From Labrys sp. WJW (GTDB lineage: Bacteria; Pseudomonadota; Alphaproteobacteria; Rhizobiales; Labraceae), in assembly GCF_001676615.1 (NCBI RefSeq), contig NZ_LYXZ01000062.1, positions 1 through 64,000 of the forward strand: 64,000 nt of DNA. The letters run 5' to 3'. Under the pieces are notes generated by a model. That model saw nothing but the letters and a program-made list of their open reading frames with translations. It was not told where the DNA came from and made no database searches. Position 1 is the stretch's first letter, and every line of letters starts with the position of its first letter. Position numbers and translations under genes: made by a program. This document shows positions 44,867 to 53,176 of this stretch, one piece after another.

Positions 44867-45821
44867 TCGGCAGGTTGCGGGCGAGCGCTTCGAGCACGGC
44901 CATGCGGACGGCGACGCCCGCCTCCACCTGCTCGCGGATGAGCGACTGGGCACCGTCTGCGACCGCGGTATCGATTTCTACCCCGCGATTCATCGGCCCG
45001 GGATGCATCACCAGCGCATCCGGCTTGGCATGGCTGAGCTTTTCTTCGTCCAGGCCGAAATAGCGGAAATATTCCTTGATCGAGGGAATGAAGGCGCCGG
45101 CCATGCGCTCGCGTTGGAGACGCAGCATCATCACGATATCGGCATCGCGCAGGCCTTCCTTCATGTCCCTGTGGATCTCGACGCCGAAGCGGTCGATGCC
45201 GGCCGGCAGCAGAGTGGAAGGGGCGATCAGCCGGACTCGGGCGCCCAGCGTGGCGAGCAGCAGGATGTTGGAGCGGGCGACGCGCGAATGCAGGATGTCG
45301 CCGCAGATCGCCACTGTCAGCCCGGCGATTCGCCCCTTGTTGCGGCGGATGGTGAGGGCATCCAGCAAAGCTTGGGTCGGATGCTCGTGGGCACCGTCGC
45401 CGGCATTGACCACGGCGCAGTCGACCTTTCGGGCGAGAAGATGGACGGCGCCCGCCTGGTTGTGCCGGACCACGATCACGTCCGGCCGCATGGCGTTGAG
45501 GGTGATGGCCGTATCGATCAGCGTCTCGCCCTTCTTCACCGAGGACGAGCCGACCGACATGTTCATCACATCGGCGCCGAGGCGCTTGCCCGCCAGCTCG
45601 AAGGAGGACTGGGTGCGCGTCGAGGGCTCGAAGAACAGGTTGATCTGGGTTCGCCCGCGCAAGGCGGACGACTTCTTCTCCACCTGCCTGTTGAAGGCGA
45701 TGTGCTCGTCGGCTTCGTCGAGCAGGCTGATGATATCGCTCTCCGTCAGGCCTTCGATGCCGAGGAGGTGGCGATGCGGATACGTCGCTGGGGCTGTCTT
45801 TGTCATCAAAGCCGATTTCAT
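44859..45821 (-). CDS. pyrB: Aspartate carbamoyltransferase catalytic subunit
   Basis: A 320-residue enzyme joining carbamoyl phosphate and aspartate in pyrimidine synthesis. It has INLFFEPSTRTQSSFELAGK (carbamoyl-phosphate loop), VVNAGDGAHEHPTQALLD and VMHPGPMNRGVEID. The start could be ATG 45821 (MKSALMTKT) or ATG 45806; neither has a strong ribosome site. No regulatory pyrI is nearby. The coupled downstream PyrC-like protein probably completes the holoenzyme. Confidence 0.94.
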   Translation of the reverse strand: MKSALMTKTAPATYPHRHLLGIEGLTESDIISLLDEADEHIAFNRQVEKKSSALRGRTQINLFFEPSTRTQSSFELAGKRLGADVMNMSVGSSSVKKGETLIDTAITLNAMRPDVIVVRHNQAGAVHLLARKVDCAVVNAGDGAHEHPTQALLDALTIRRNKGRIAGLTVAICGDILHSRVARSNILLLATLGARVRLIAPSTLLPAGIDRFGVEIHRDMKEGLRDADIVMMLRLQRERMAGAFIPSIKEYFRYFGLDEEKLSHAKPDALVMHPGPMNRGVEIDTAVADGAQSLIREQVEAGVAVRMAVLEALARNLPNV

Positions 45822-46294
45822 AGGCTGCACCGGTGACGGCAGCAAGGCAGGAGATGCGCCTTGCGCATTTTTCCACCGCGGGCGTTGGAGGGCGATCTCC
45901 TCGGCTCCACGGAATGATGGGCGCGGGCGACCGTTTTCTTACGGCGACAGCCGTGTTTGCACGCGGTCGAACTGGAGATCGCCCCTCCAGACGACCTTGC
46001 CTATCCCTCCGGCCAATGCTATCGGCGAAGGGATATTCGAACCGGGAAAGGAGGGCTGCGCATGATTATTCGCTGCGATCATCATCGCCAGCGTGGCCCA
46101 GTCCAGGCCCTGCAAACGCGTTTGCAGGGCTGACCAGAGGTCGTATCTCCCCATACTGGTCTGCCCTTCATGGCCGTGCAGAACGAGCTGCAGCTCGTGA
46201 CTGCACATTGTCAAACGCCGTGCCTTCGCCCCGTATCCCTTGACGGCTTGATGCCCGGGATATTGCGATCGCCGGTTCGGACCAGAGAATTTCC
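45822..46294. other. 473-bp gap with a doubtful small frame and a perfect palindrome
   Basis: A minus-strand frame 45939-46214 (91 codons, starts MTMCSHELQLVLHGHEGQTS) shows no recognisable family. It includes the 24-bp perfect palindrome at 46108-46131. Promoters for pyrB and the ABC-F gene should lie here. No RNA gene was recognised. Confidence 0.3.
46108..46131. repeat. 24-bp perfect palindrome
   Basis: The left half reads GCCCTGCAAACG and the right half CGTTTGCAGGGC, meeting at ACGCGT with no spacer. Exact symmetry over 24 bp suggests a protein-binding site or cruciform; no regulator gene adjoins it. Confidence 0.75.
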
Positions 46295-47824
46295 ATGAGC
46301 CTGATTACCCTGCGCAACCTCGGCGTGACGCTGAGCGCACCGCTCTTCTCGCAACTCAACCTTTCCATCAATGCCGGTGACCGGATCGGCCTGGTGGCGG
46401 CCAATGGCCGAGGCAAGTCCACTTTGCTGCGCTGCATCGCCGGCACGATGGAAGCCGTGGAGGGCGATATCACAAGATCACGGGGCCTGACGGTCGGACA
46501 TGTCGAACAGCAGGTCCCGCCAGCCCACCTGGCAGTGTCCTTTTATGACGCCGTATTGGCAGCACTGCCCGAAGAAATGCAGGCGAGCGAGGCCTGGCGC
46601 GTCGACGTCACCCTCGATTCGCTGCAGGTGCCGGATGAACTGCGTCAGCGAGCGCTCGGACAGTTGAGCGGCGGCTGGCTGAGGCTCGCCATGCTGGCCA
46701 GGGTCTGGGTGAGGGAGCCCGATCTCCTGCTGCTCGACGAGCCCACCAACCATCTCGATCTTGCCAAGATCGCCCTGCTGGAGGACTGGCTCAATGCCCT
46801 GCCGCGCGACGTGCCGGTGCTGGTGGCGAGCCATGATCGTGCCTTCCTCGATGCCACCACGAACCGCACCCTGTTCCTGCGCCCGGAGCGATCGCAACTC
46901 TTCCCCCTGGCCTATTCCCGGGCGCGGGCTGCTCTGGAGGACGCCGACGCGTCGGAGGAACGGCGCTATCAGCGCGACATGAAAACGGCCCAGCAATTGC
47001 GCAAGCAGGCGGCGAAGCTGAACAATATCGGCATCAACTCCGGCAGCGATCTCCTGGTGGTCAAGACCAAACAACTCAAGGAGCGGGCAGGGCGCCTGGA
47101 AGAGGCGGCAAAGCCCGCGCATCAGGAGCGCTCCGCGGGGGCAGTCCGTCTCGCCAGCCAGGGTACGCATGCCAAGGTTCTGGTCACGCTGGAGGATGCC
47201 GCCGTGACCATTCCGGATGGGGCCCTGCTGTTCCGGACCGGACAGCGCTTCATCTGTCAGGGCGACCGTATCGTCCTGCTTGGCCGGAACGGCGCGGGCA
47301 AGAGCCGCCTCATCGCCATGCTGCGCCGCGCCATCGCCCAGCCGGAGACCAGCGTTGAGGGCCTCAAGGCAACGCCTGCGCTGGTGCTGGGCTATGGTGA
47401 CCAGGCCCTGGCCGATCTCGACGATGGGCAGACGCCGCACCACGCCCTGACCCATCGCTTCGAGGTCGGCGACCAGCGGGGACGCTCCCTGCTGGCGGGA
47501 GCCGGCATCGCCATCGAGAAGCAAACCCGGCCGATCGGCCAGCTTTCCGGTGGCCAGAAGGCGCGTCTGGGCTTGTTGATGCTGCGGTTGGCCGAACCGA
47601 ACTTCTATCTCCTCGACGAACCGACCAATCATCTCGACATCGAGGGGCAGGAGGCGCTGGAAGGGGAATTGCTGCGTCCCAATGTCAGTTGCCTGCTGGT
47701 CTCGCATGACAGGAGTTTCGTGCGGGCCGTCGGCAACCGCTTCTGGCTGATCGAAGGCCGGCGGCTCATCGAGCTGGAGGGGCCGGAAGCATTCTTCGCC
47801 TCCATCAGCCAAGCGGGAAGCTGA
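46295..47824 (+). CDS. ABC-F family ATP-binding protein
   Basis: A 509-residue protein with two ABC ATPase domains and no membrane part. The first has LVAANGRGKSTLLRCIAG, the signature LGQLSGGWLRLAMLARVW and LLLLDEPTNHLDLAK. The second has LLGRNGAGKSRLIAMLRRA, IGQLSGGQKARLGLLMLRLA and YLLDEPTNHLDIEGQ. A linker helix pair (about residues 215-280) lies between. ABC-F proteins act on ribosomes; the subgroup cannot be set by eye. Confidence 0.92.
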   Translation: MSLITLRNLGVTLSAPLFSQLNLSINAGDRIGLVAANGRGKSTLLRCIAGTMEAVEGDITRSRGLTVGHVEQQVPPAHLAVSFYDAVLAALPEEMQASEAWRVDVTLDSLQVPDELRQRALGQLSGGWLRLAMLARVWVREPDLLLLDEPTNHLDLAKIALLEDWLNALPRDVPVLVASHDRAFLDATTNRTLFLRPERSQLFPLAYSRARAALEDADASEERRYQRDMKTAQQLRKQAAKLNNIGINSGSDLLVVKTKQLKERAGRLEEAAKPAHQERSAGAVRLASQGTHAKVLVTLEDAAVTIPDGALLFRTGQRFICQGDRIVLLGRNGAGKSRLIAMLRRAIAQPETSVEGLKATPALVLGYGDQALADLDDGQTPHHALTHRFEVGDQRGRSLLAGAGIAIEKQTRPIGQLSGGQKARLGLLMLRLAEPNFYLLDEPTNHLDIEGQEALEGELLRPNVSCLLVSHDRSFVRAVGNRFWLIEGRRLIELEGPEAFFASISQAGS

Positions 47825-47833
47825 TCCTTCCTG

Positions 47834-47878
47834 GCCGGTCCTCCTGCTCGAGCCACGGGCACGATCAGGAGGACCGGC
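47834..47878 (+). terminator. Strong hairpin after the ABC-F gene
   Basis: GCCGGTCCTCCTG (47834-47846) pairs perfectly with CAGGAGGACCGGC (47866-47878), starting 10 bp after the stop codon. There is no T-run, so it may mark factor-dependent termination or transcript protection. Confidence 0.5.
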
Positions 47879-48046
47879 GGGATAGCCGGTATTGCCCCTA
47901 TTTTGTGGCTGAGGCCTCTCCATGGGGCTTGAGGAGCGCCTTTCGCCCTGTCGGCGGCCCGAATATTTCCCTTGTCCGGGCGGGGAGGCTGGCTCTTAAT
48001 GCCCATGCCGGGGGGCGCCGAACAAGAACAGCGGGGGAGAACGCTC

Positions 48047-49342
48047 ATGGCAGGCGCGGCGGCAGGTCAGTCGAAAGCGGGGACCGTTCTCAGGGTCACC
48101 AGCGGCAATTTCCTCGAAATGTTCGATTTCTTTCTGTTCGGATTTTACGCCACCCAGATTTCCCAGGCCTTCTTCCCGTCCCAGAACGAAACGACATCTC
48201 TCCTGCAGGCCTTCATGACGTTCGGGGCCGGGTTCCTGATGCGGCCGCTCGGTGCGCTGTTCCTGGGCTCCTATATCGATCGTATCGGGCGGCGGCAGGG
48301 GCTGATCGTCACGCTCGGCATCATGGCGATGGGCACCGTGCTGATCGCTTTCGTGCCGGGCTATCAGACCATTGGCGTGCTGGCGCCGATCCTGGTGCTG
48401 GTCGGGCGGTTGCTGCAAGGGTTTTCGGCCGGCGTTGAACTGGGCGGCGTCTCCGTCTACCTCGCGGAGATGGCGACACCGGGCAACAAGGGCTTTTATG
48501 TCTCCTGGCAATCGGGAAGCCAGCAGGTCGCCATCGTCGTCTCGGCCCTGATCGGCTATGCGCTCAATCACCTGTTCGTGCCGGAGACCATCTCCGATTG
48601 GGCCTGGCGCATTCCCTTCTTCATCGGCTGCATGATCGTGCCGCTGCTGTTCTTCCTGCGCCGGAGCCTGGAGGAGACAGCCGAGTTCGAGGCACGCCAT
48701 GTCCGCCCGACCTTGCAGCAGGCCGTGTCTTCCTTGCTGCAGAACTGGCAGGTCGTGCTGCTCGGAGTGATGCTGGTGCTGATGACCACCGTCTCCTTCT
48801 ATCTCATCACCGTCTACACGCCGACTTTCGGCAAGAGTGTGCTCAAGCTCTCCGAGTCCGATGCGTTGGTAGTGACGCTGTGCGTCGGCATCTCGAATTT
48901 CGTCTGGCTGCCGGTGATGGGAGCGTTGTCGGATCGCATCGGCCGCTTTCCCATCCTGGCGATCTTCTCCCTGCTGATGCTGGTGACCGCCTATCCCGCG
49001 CTTTCCTGGCTGGTCAGCGCGCCGAGCTTTGCGCGCATGCTGGAGGTCGAGCTGTGGTTTTCCTTCCTCTATGGCAGCTATAACGGTGCGATGGTGGTGG
49101 CCCTGACCGAGATCGTGCCGGCCCATGTCCGCACGACGGGCTTTTCACTGGCCTACAGCCTCGCCACGGCGCTCGGCGGTTTCTCGCTGGCGATTTGCAC
49201 CTGGTTGATCTCCCTTTTGCAGAACAAGGCCGCTCCGGGGCTGTGGCTGTCGCTGGCAGCAGCTTGCGGATTGGTTGCGGCGCTGCTCATCTATCGTACG
49301 AAGCTGGCGAGCAGCCGGCCGGATCCGGCTTCGGCCTTCTAG
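48047..49342 (+). CDS. MFS transporter of the metabolite:H+ symporter family (citrate/tricarballylate-like)
   Basis: A 431-residue, 12-helix carrier. It has SGNFLEMFDFFLFGFYATQI, RPLGALFLGSYIDRIGRRQG (the MFS loop 2-3 motif) and LLQGFSAGVELGGVSVYLAE, all typical of the MHS family with CitA, TcuC, ProP and KgtP. The GFYATQI and SFYLITVYTPTFGK segments point to citrate-like substrates. GGGGGAGA precedes ATG 48047. The next gene is a dehydrogenase of organic acids, perhaps acting on the imported substrate. Confidence 0.85.
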   Translation: MAGAAAGQSKAGTVLRVTSGNFLEMFDFFLFGFYATQISQAFFPSQNETTSLLQAFMTFGAGFLMRPLGALFLGSYIDRIGRRQGLIVTLGIMAMGTVLIAFVPGYQTIGVLAPILVLVGRLLQGFSAGVELGGVSVYLAEMATPGNKGFYVSWQSGSQQVAIVVSALIGYALNHLFVPETISDWAWRIPFFIGCMIVPLLFFLRRSLEETAEFEARHVRPTLQQAVSSLLQNWQVVLLGVMLVLMTTVSFYLITVYTPTFGKSVLKLSESDALVVTLCVGISNFVWLPVMGALSDRIGRFPILAIFSLLMLVTAYPALSWLVSAPSFARMLEVELWFSFLYGSYNGAMVVALTEIVPAHVRTTGFSLAYSLATALGGFSLAICTWLISLLQNKAAPGLWLSLAAACGLVAALLIYRTKLASSRPDPASAF

Positions 49343-49396
49343 AACAACCGAGCGTTAGGGCCCGGATGCGCGTTTGCTCTAACTCTTTGTTGAATG
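49338..49396 (-). repeat. Dispersed intergenic repeat, copy G (partial)
   Basis: TCTAGAACAACCGAGCG and CGTTTGCTCTAACTCTTTGT give the right part of the family in inverted orientation. The GCAAAGACGCGTC core is absent. It begins at the end of the MFS gene and lies before the Ldh2-type dehydrogenase. Confidence 0.55.
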
Positions 49397-49450
49397 GTTT
49401 CTCCTGTGTTCCGGAAGGTCGCAGGACTGTTTGGGAGTTGAGTATCGCAG

Positions 49451-50428
49451 ATGTCGGATGTCGTAAGATTGGGGCAAGAGGCCGCCTGGACGCTCGCCCA
49501 TGGCGCTTGCCGGGGGGCGGGTGCCAGTGAAGCGATCGCAAGATCGCTCGCCGATGCCATCGTCGCTGCCGAATGGGTCGGGCGCCCCTCGGTGGGCCTT
49601 GCGCATCTGCGCGATTATCTGGCCGGCTTTACCTCGGGGCGTATCGCCACCAATGTGGAGCCGGAGGTCGACGATCCGGCCTTGGCCATCATCCGCTCGG
49701 ACGCGAAGGGCGGCATTGCCCAGCTCGGTTTCGACAGGGCCTTCCAGGAGTTATGCAGCCGGGCCGGCCGTTACGGACTGGCGGTCTTCGCCCAGCGCAA
49801 CAGCTATACCACCGGCGAACTGGGCTATTATGTTCGCCGTTTGGCCGAACAGGGATTGGTCGCCATCGCTGCTTCGAATGGCCCGGCCCTGATGGCGGCC
49901 GCATTGGGAAGCGAGGCGGTCTACTGTACCAATCCGCTGGCTTTCGCGGCGCCTGTTGCAGGCGAGCCCCCCTTGGTGATCGACCAGGCTTCCAGCGCCA
50001 CCGCCTTCGTCAATGTCCGGAAGGCTGCAGAGAAGGGCGAGACCATTCCGGAAGGCTGGGCGATCGACGCACAGGGGCAGCCAACCACCGATGCGCGCGA
50101 GGCCGTCAAGGGAGCGCTCCTGGCTTTCGGCGGCGCGCGGGGAGGCAATATCGCGCTGATGGTGGAGGTGCTGGCAGCCGGCATCAGCGGGGCGAACTGG
50201 TCGCTCGATGCTCCCCGTTTCATGACCGGAGAGAAGAGCCCGGGTACGGGCCTGTTCGTCCTCGCCCTCAAGCCCGATCTCCTGGAGCCGGATTTTGCCG
50301 ACCGCCTGAGAAAGCAGTTGGAAAGGCTGTCCGGCAAGGGCGTGCACATTCCCGGCCGCGGGCGGGCAGGAGAGGCCATCGACGTTCCCAAGGCGGTGAT
50401 AGAGGCGCTGGAACGGCACGGGCGCTGA
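49451..50428 (+). CDS. Malate/L-lactate dehydrogenase-family oxidoreductase (Ldh2/MDH2)
   Basis: A 325-residue NAD(P)-dependent oxidoreductase of the DpkA/YbiC/AllD type. It has AEWVGRPSVGLAHLRDYLAG, VFAQRNSYTTGELGYYVRRL, AIAASNGPALMAAALGSEAV and the NADP-loop-like NPLAFAAPV. The catalytic histidine found in many members (HxxHG near residue 45) is not seen here; GLAHLRDY is in its place. The substrate is unknown. It follows an organic-acid transporter. Confidence 0.83.
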   Translation: MSDVVRLGQEAAWTLAHGACRGAGASEAIARSLADAIVAAEWVGRPSVGLAHLRDYLAGFTSGRIATNVEPEVDDPALAIIRSDAKGGIAQLGFDRAFQELCSRAGRYGLAVFAQRNSYTTGELGYYVRRLAEQGLVAIAASNGPALMAAALGSEAVYCTNPLAFAAPVAGEPPLVIDQASSATAFVNVRKAAEKGETIPEGWAIDAQGQPTTDAREAVKGALLAFGGARGGNIALMVEVLAAGISGANWSLDAPRFMTGEKSPGTGLFVLALKPDLLEPDFADRLRKQLERLSGKGVHIPGRGRAGEAIDVPKAVIEALERHGR

Positions 50429-50499
50429 CATGTTCCGCCATCTCGGTTCCTCCCCGCAATGACACCAATGGCATTGATGCTTGACCGATCAAGCACCGT

Positions 50500-50580
50500 C
50501 CTTGCGAGCGTAGCGAAGCAATCCAGTACTGGAAATCGTAGCGGCCGTGGCGCCTGGATTGCTTCACTGCGCTCGCAGGG
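50500..50580. repeat. 27-bp imperfect inverted repeat
   Basis: CTTGCGAGCGTAGCGAAGCA at the left (arm 50500-50526) and CTGGATTGCTTCACTGCGCT at the right (arm 50554-50580) pair over 27 bp with three mismatches. It resembles the GCGAGCGAAGCGAAGCAATC repeats scattered in many Rhizobiales genomes. It lies between the convergent Ldh2-type gene and ruvX. Confidence 0.75.
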
Positions 50581-50683
50581 ACGCGCGGGTCAACGTCGCG
50601 GCCGTTGGCATGACACGGCTGCTAAATCGGTCATGACGGCGCGGCGGTGGCTTGGCGATATCGAAGCCAGAGGCTTCGCGCGG

Positions 50684-51148
50684 TTATCGCCCATAGCCCA
50701 GGCGATCCAGTGCGCCTTGCAGAATGAAGGATGCCGCCATCTTGTCGACGACTTCTGCCCGCCTGCGACGCGAAGCGTCGGCTTCGAGCAAGGTCCGGGT
50801 TACGGCGGCTGTCGACAGGCGCTCGTCCCAGAGGGCAACCGGCAGGTCGCTCAGGCGCTGCAGGTTGCGGGCGAAACTCTCCGAGGCCTGGGCGCGCGGG
50901 CCTTTGCTGCCATCCATGTTGAGGGGATAGCCGAGGACCAGGCCGCCGACCTCGTGCCGGGCGCAGAGTGAGAGCAATTGCTCGGCATCCGCGGTGAATT
51001 TGGTGCGGCGGATCGTCTCCAGGGGCGAGGCGATGGTGAGCATCACGTCGGATAGTGCCAGGCCGATCGTCTTGGTGCCGAGATCGAGGCCGAGCAGGCG
51101 CTGGTTGGCGGGCAGGTTTTCGGCGAGGTCGAAGAGATCAACAATCAA
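50684..51148 (-). CDS. ruvX: Putative pre-16S rRNA nuclease / Holliday junction resolvase YqgF
   Basis: A 154-residue RNase H-fold nuclease. It has LLGLDLGTKTIGLALSDVML (first catalytic Asp), GGLVLGYPLNMDGSKGPRA and DERLSTAAVTRTLLEADA. A TTG at 51148 is taken as the start because AGGGA lies 8 bases upstream. An ATG at 51193 is in frame, but its extra residues come from a palindromic repeat. It lies upstream of gat genes as in other Rhizobiales, divergent from the UPF0173 gene. Confidence 0.85.
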   Translation of the reverse strand: MIVDLFDLAENLPANQRLLGLDLGTKTIGLALSDVMLTIASPLETIRRTKFTADAEQLLSLCARHEVGGLVLGYPLNMDGSKGPRAQASESFARNLQRLSDLPVALWDERLSTAAVTRTLLEADASRRRRAEVVDKMAASFILQGALDRLGYGR

Positions 51149-51163
51149 GGGAATATCCCTGAG

Positions 51164-51235
51164 AGAGCGGACGTCCTCGTCCGCTCTTCCCATCCATTGA
51201 ATGTCACGTTCCTGGATGCGGACGAGGACGTCCGC
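51164..51235. repeat. Pair of inverted 18-bp palindromic (REP-like) units
   Basis: GCGGACGTCCTCGTCCGC (51167-51184) and GCGGACGAGGACGTCCGC (51218-51235) are exact reverse complements. Each is itself a stem-loop with loop TCCT or AGGA; the first stem extends to 10 bp (51164-51187). They sit in the promoter gap between ruvX and the UPF0173 gene. Confidence 0.8.
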
Positions 51236-51355
51236 GCTCCCGGGAAGGGCACCTCATCGTGGAACCCTGCGAGAATCCCGATAGCATTTTGCGCCGCTTG
51301 GGCGTTATGGTTTTCTGATCCAAGCACCAACCTCATTGTTCAAGGAATTGTCCAA

Positions 51356-52057
51356 ATGCGTATTACCTGGCTCGGCCACGCCGCTTTCCGGGTCGAATTC
51401 GACGGCAAGGCCGTGTTGTTCGACCCCTTCCTGAGCGGGAATCCCTCTTTCAAGGGAGAGCGCGCCGCCGTCAGTGCCGGCATCAGCCATATATTGCTCA
51501 CCCATGGCCATGCCGATCATGTCGGCGATACGATCGAGCTGGCGCGGGAAACGGGTGCGACAGTGGTCTCCAACGCCGATCTCGTGACCTTCCTGGCGGG
51601 CAAGGGGGTAGAGAAGGTCGAGCCGATGAACACCGGCGGTACGGTCGATCTCGGTGGATTCAGCGTCACGATGGTAAGAGCCGATCATTCGGCCAGCCTG
51701 ATCGACAATGGCGTCAGCATTGCCGTGGGCAACGCCAATGGCCTGATTCTCAAGGCGCCGGGCCAGCCGGCCCTCTATCATCTCGGCGATACCGACATCT
51801 TCTCCGACATGGCCCTGATCGCCGAATTGCATCAGCCCAAGATCGGCCTGGTACCGATCGGAGACCGCTACACGATGGGACCGCAGGCCGCGGCACTGGC
51901 GGTGAAGCGCTATCTCGATCTCGATGTCGCCATTCCCTGTCACTATGCGACCTTCCCCGGCCTGGTGAGCAATGCCGACACCTTCGCCGCAGGGCTTGCC
52001 GGCACCAAGACGAGGGTGCTTGCCCCCAGATCCGGCGAGAGTGTGGAAGTCGGGTGA
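51356..52057 (+). CDS. UPF0173 metal-dependent hydrolase
   Basis: A 233-residue metallo-beta-lactamase-fold protein. It has MRITWLGHAAFRVEFDGKAV, VLFDPFLSGNP, the metal motif LLTHGHADHVGDTIELA, YHLGDTDIFSDMALI and AIPCHYATFPGL. This is the UPF0173 pattern; its physiological substrate is unknown. It is a stand-alone gene downstream of the palindrome pair. Confidence 0.9.
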   Translation: MRITWLGHAAFRVEFDGKAVLFDPFLSGNPSFKGERAAVSAGISHILLTHGHADHVGDTIELARETGATVVSNADLVTFLAGKGVEKVEPMNTGGTVDLGGFSVTMVRADHSASLIDNGVSIAVGNANGLILKAPGQPALYHLGDTDIFSDMALIAELHQPKIGLVPIGDRYTMGPQAAALAVKRYLDLDVAIPCHYATFPGLVSNADTFAAGLAGTKTRVLAPRSGESVEVG

Positions 52058-52127
52058 GAATGCTTGGAGAGCGCAGGCAGCCTGACTGCGCTCTCTGTCC
52101 AAAGCGGTGGCTGTTTGTGCCGCGGCC

Positions 52128-53123
52128 TCAGCGATACCGGCAGTAGCGCTTGCTGTAATCGGCAGCGTTGACGTCCCCGAGGCTGGAACCCTTCTGCCAG
52201 AGATCGCAGGCCTTGTTGCGGTTTCTTGGTACGCCCGTGCCGTCATAGGTCATGATGGCGAGGCCGACATAGCCTTGTGAATCGCCGGCCGCGATGGCCT
52301 GGTTGTAGTAGTCGATCGCCTTCGGGTAGTTGCGGCGGCCACCGACGCCGAGGCGGTAATAGTCGCCCAGGCCGGACAGGGCGAACATGACTTTCTCGTC
52401 CACTGCCCTCTCCATCAGCGCCAATGCCGCGGCAGGATCCTTCTTGACGCCGCGTTGGGTTTTCATCAGGCCGGTCGCTACGTTGTAGATTGCCCGTTTG
52501 TGCCCTTTTTCCATCGCTGCCTTGTAGGCGACCATGGCTTCCTTGTAGTTCCCGGCCTTGTCATAGCTGCGGCCAAGCTGGAAGAACTCCCTCGCTGGCG
52601 CGTCGGCAAGCTGCGTCGCCTTGAGGCAAGCGGTGATGGCCGCCGAGGTGTCGAGCTTGTCGAAGGTGACACCGGGCAGGTTGGCCGGCTTCTGCTCGTC
52701 CATCGCATGCGCTGCCGCACGATCACAGGCCTCGATATCCGGCGATGACACCGTATCCTGCGCAGTCTGGGCGGGTGGCGGTGAGGTTGCCGGTTCCGTT
52801 GCCGGCGGCGGCGTGGCCCGGTCCTGTGCCGTTGTTTCCGTCGCCGGCGTGGCTGGTGCGGCAGCCTTGCCAAGGGCCTTCAACTTGATTTCGGCCAGGG
52901 GCTTGTAGACGCCCTTGAAGGTACCGTTGGCCACCTGGTCGAGATAGGCTTGGAACATGGCAGGATCGGTACTGTTCTGCACCGACTGCCAGAAGATGTC
53001 CTCGGCCGACTGGCTCGCCTGGGCAAGCAGCAGGGGACGGGCGGGATCCGCCAGCCCCGGCACGCTCCACGACAGCGCCAGTGCCGTGGCGAACAGCGAA
53101 CCTGCCAGCAGTTTCATCGACAT
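52128..53123 (-). CDS. Secreted Sel1-like repeat protein, caspase-less paralogue of the neighbour
   Basis: A 331-residue exported protein (signal peptide about 1-25). Residues 39-85 hold the module AEDIFWQSVQNSTDPAMFQA-YLDQVANGTF, nearly the same as residues 287-331 of the caspase-like protein upstream. A Pro/Thr-rich linker (about 88-125) follows. Then come a Cys-flanked segment (EACDRAAAHA to ITACLKAT) and Sel1/TPR-like repeats (about 178-320; GVGGRRNYPKAIDYY, ending NKACDLWQKGSSLGD). It lies 53 bp downstream in the same operon. Function is unknown; a scaffold or regulator is plausible. Confidence 0.82.
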   Translation of the reverse strand: MSMKLLAGSLFATALALSWSVPGLADPARPLLLAQASQSAEDIFWQSVQNSTDPAMFQAYLDQVANGTFKGVYKPLAEIKLKALGKAAAPATPATETTAQDRATPPPATEPATSPPPAQTAQDTVSSPDIEACDRAAAHAMDEQKPANLPGVTFDKLDTSAAITACLKATQLADAPAREFFQLGRSYDKAGNYKEAMVAYKAAMEKGHKRAIYNVATGLMKTQRGVKKDPAAALALMERAVDEKVMFALSGLGDYYRLGVGGRRNYPKAIDYYNQAIAAGDSQGYVGLAIMTYDGTGVPRNRNKACDLWQKGSSLGDVNAADYSKRYCRYR

Positions 53124-53176
53124 CCGTACTCTCCGCTCATTTCTAACCGTCCGATGGCGCTGCCCATGCCTGTCGC

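Noticed and set aside
45939..46214. A 91-codon minus-strand frame as a real gene
   Set aside because: No recognisable family, no clear ribosome site and it includes a perfect 24-bp palindrome; kept only as a note.
49451..50428. Calling the gene malate dehydrogenase or ureidoglycolate dehydrogenase specifically
   Set aside because: The Ldh2 family has several substrates and the usual histidine motif was not seen, so only the family is given.
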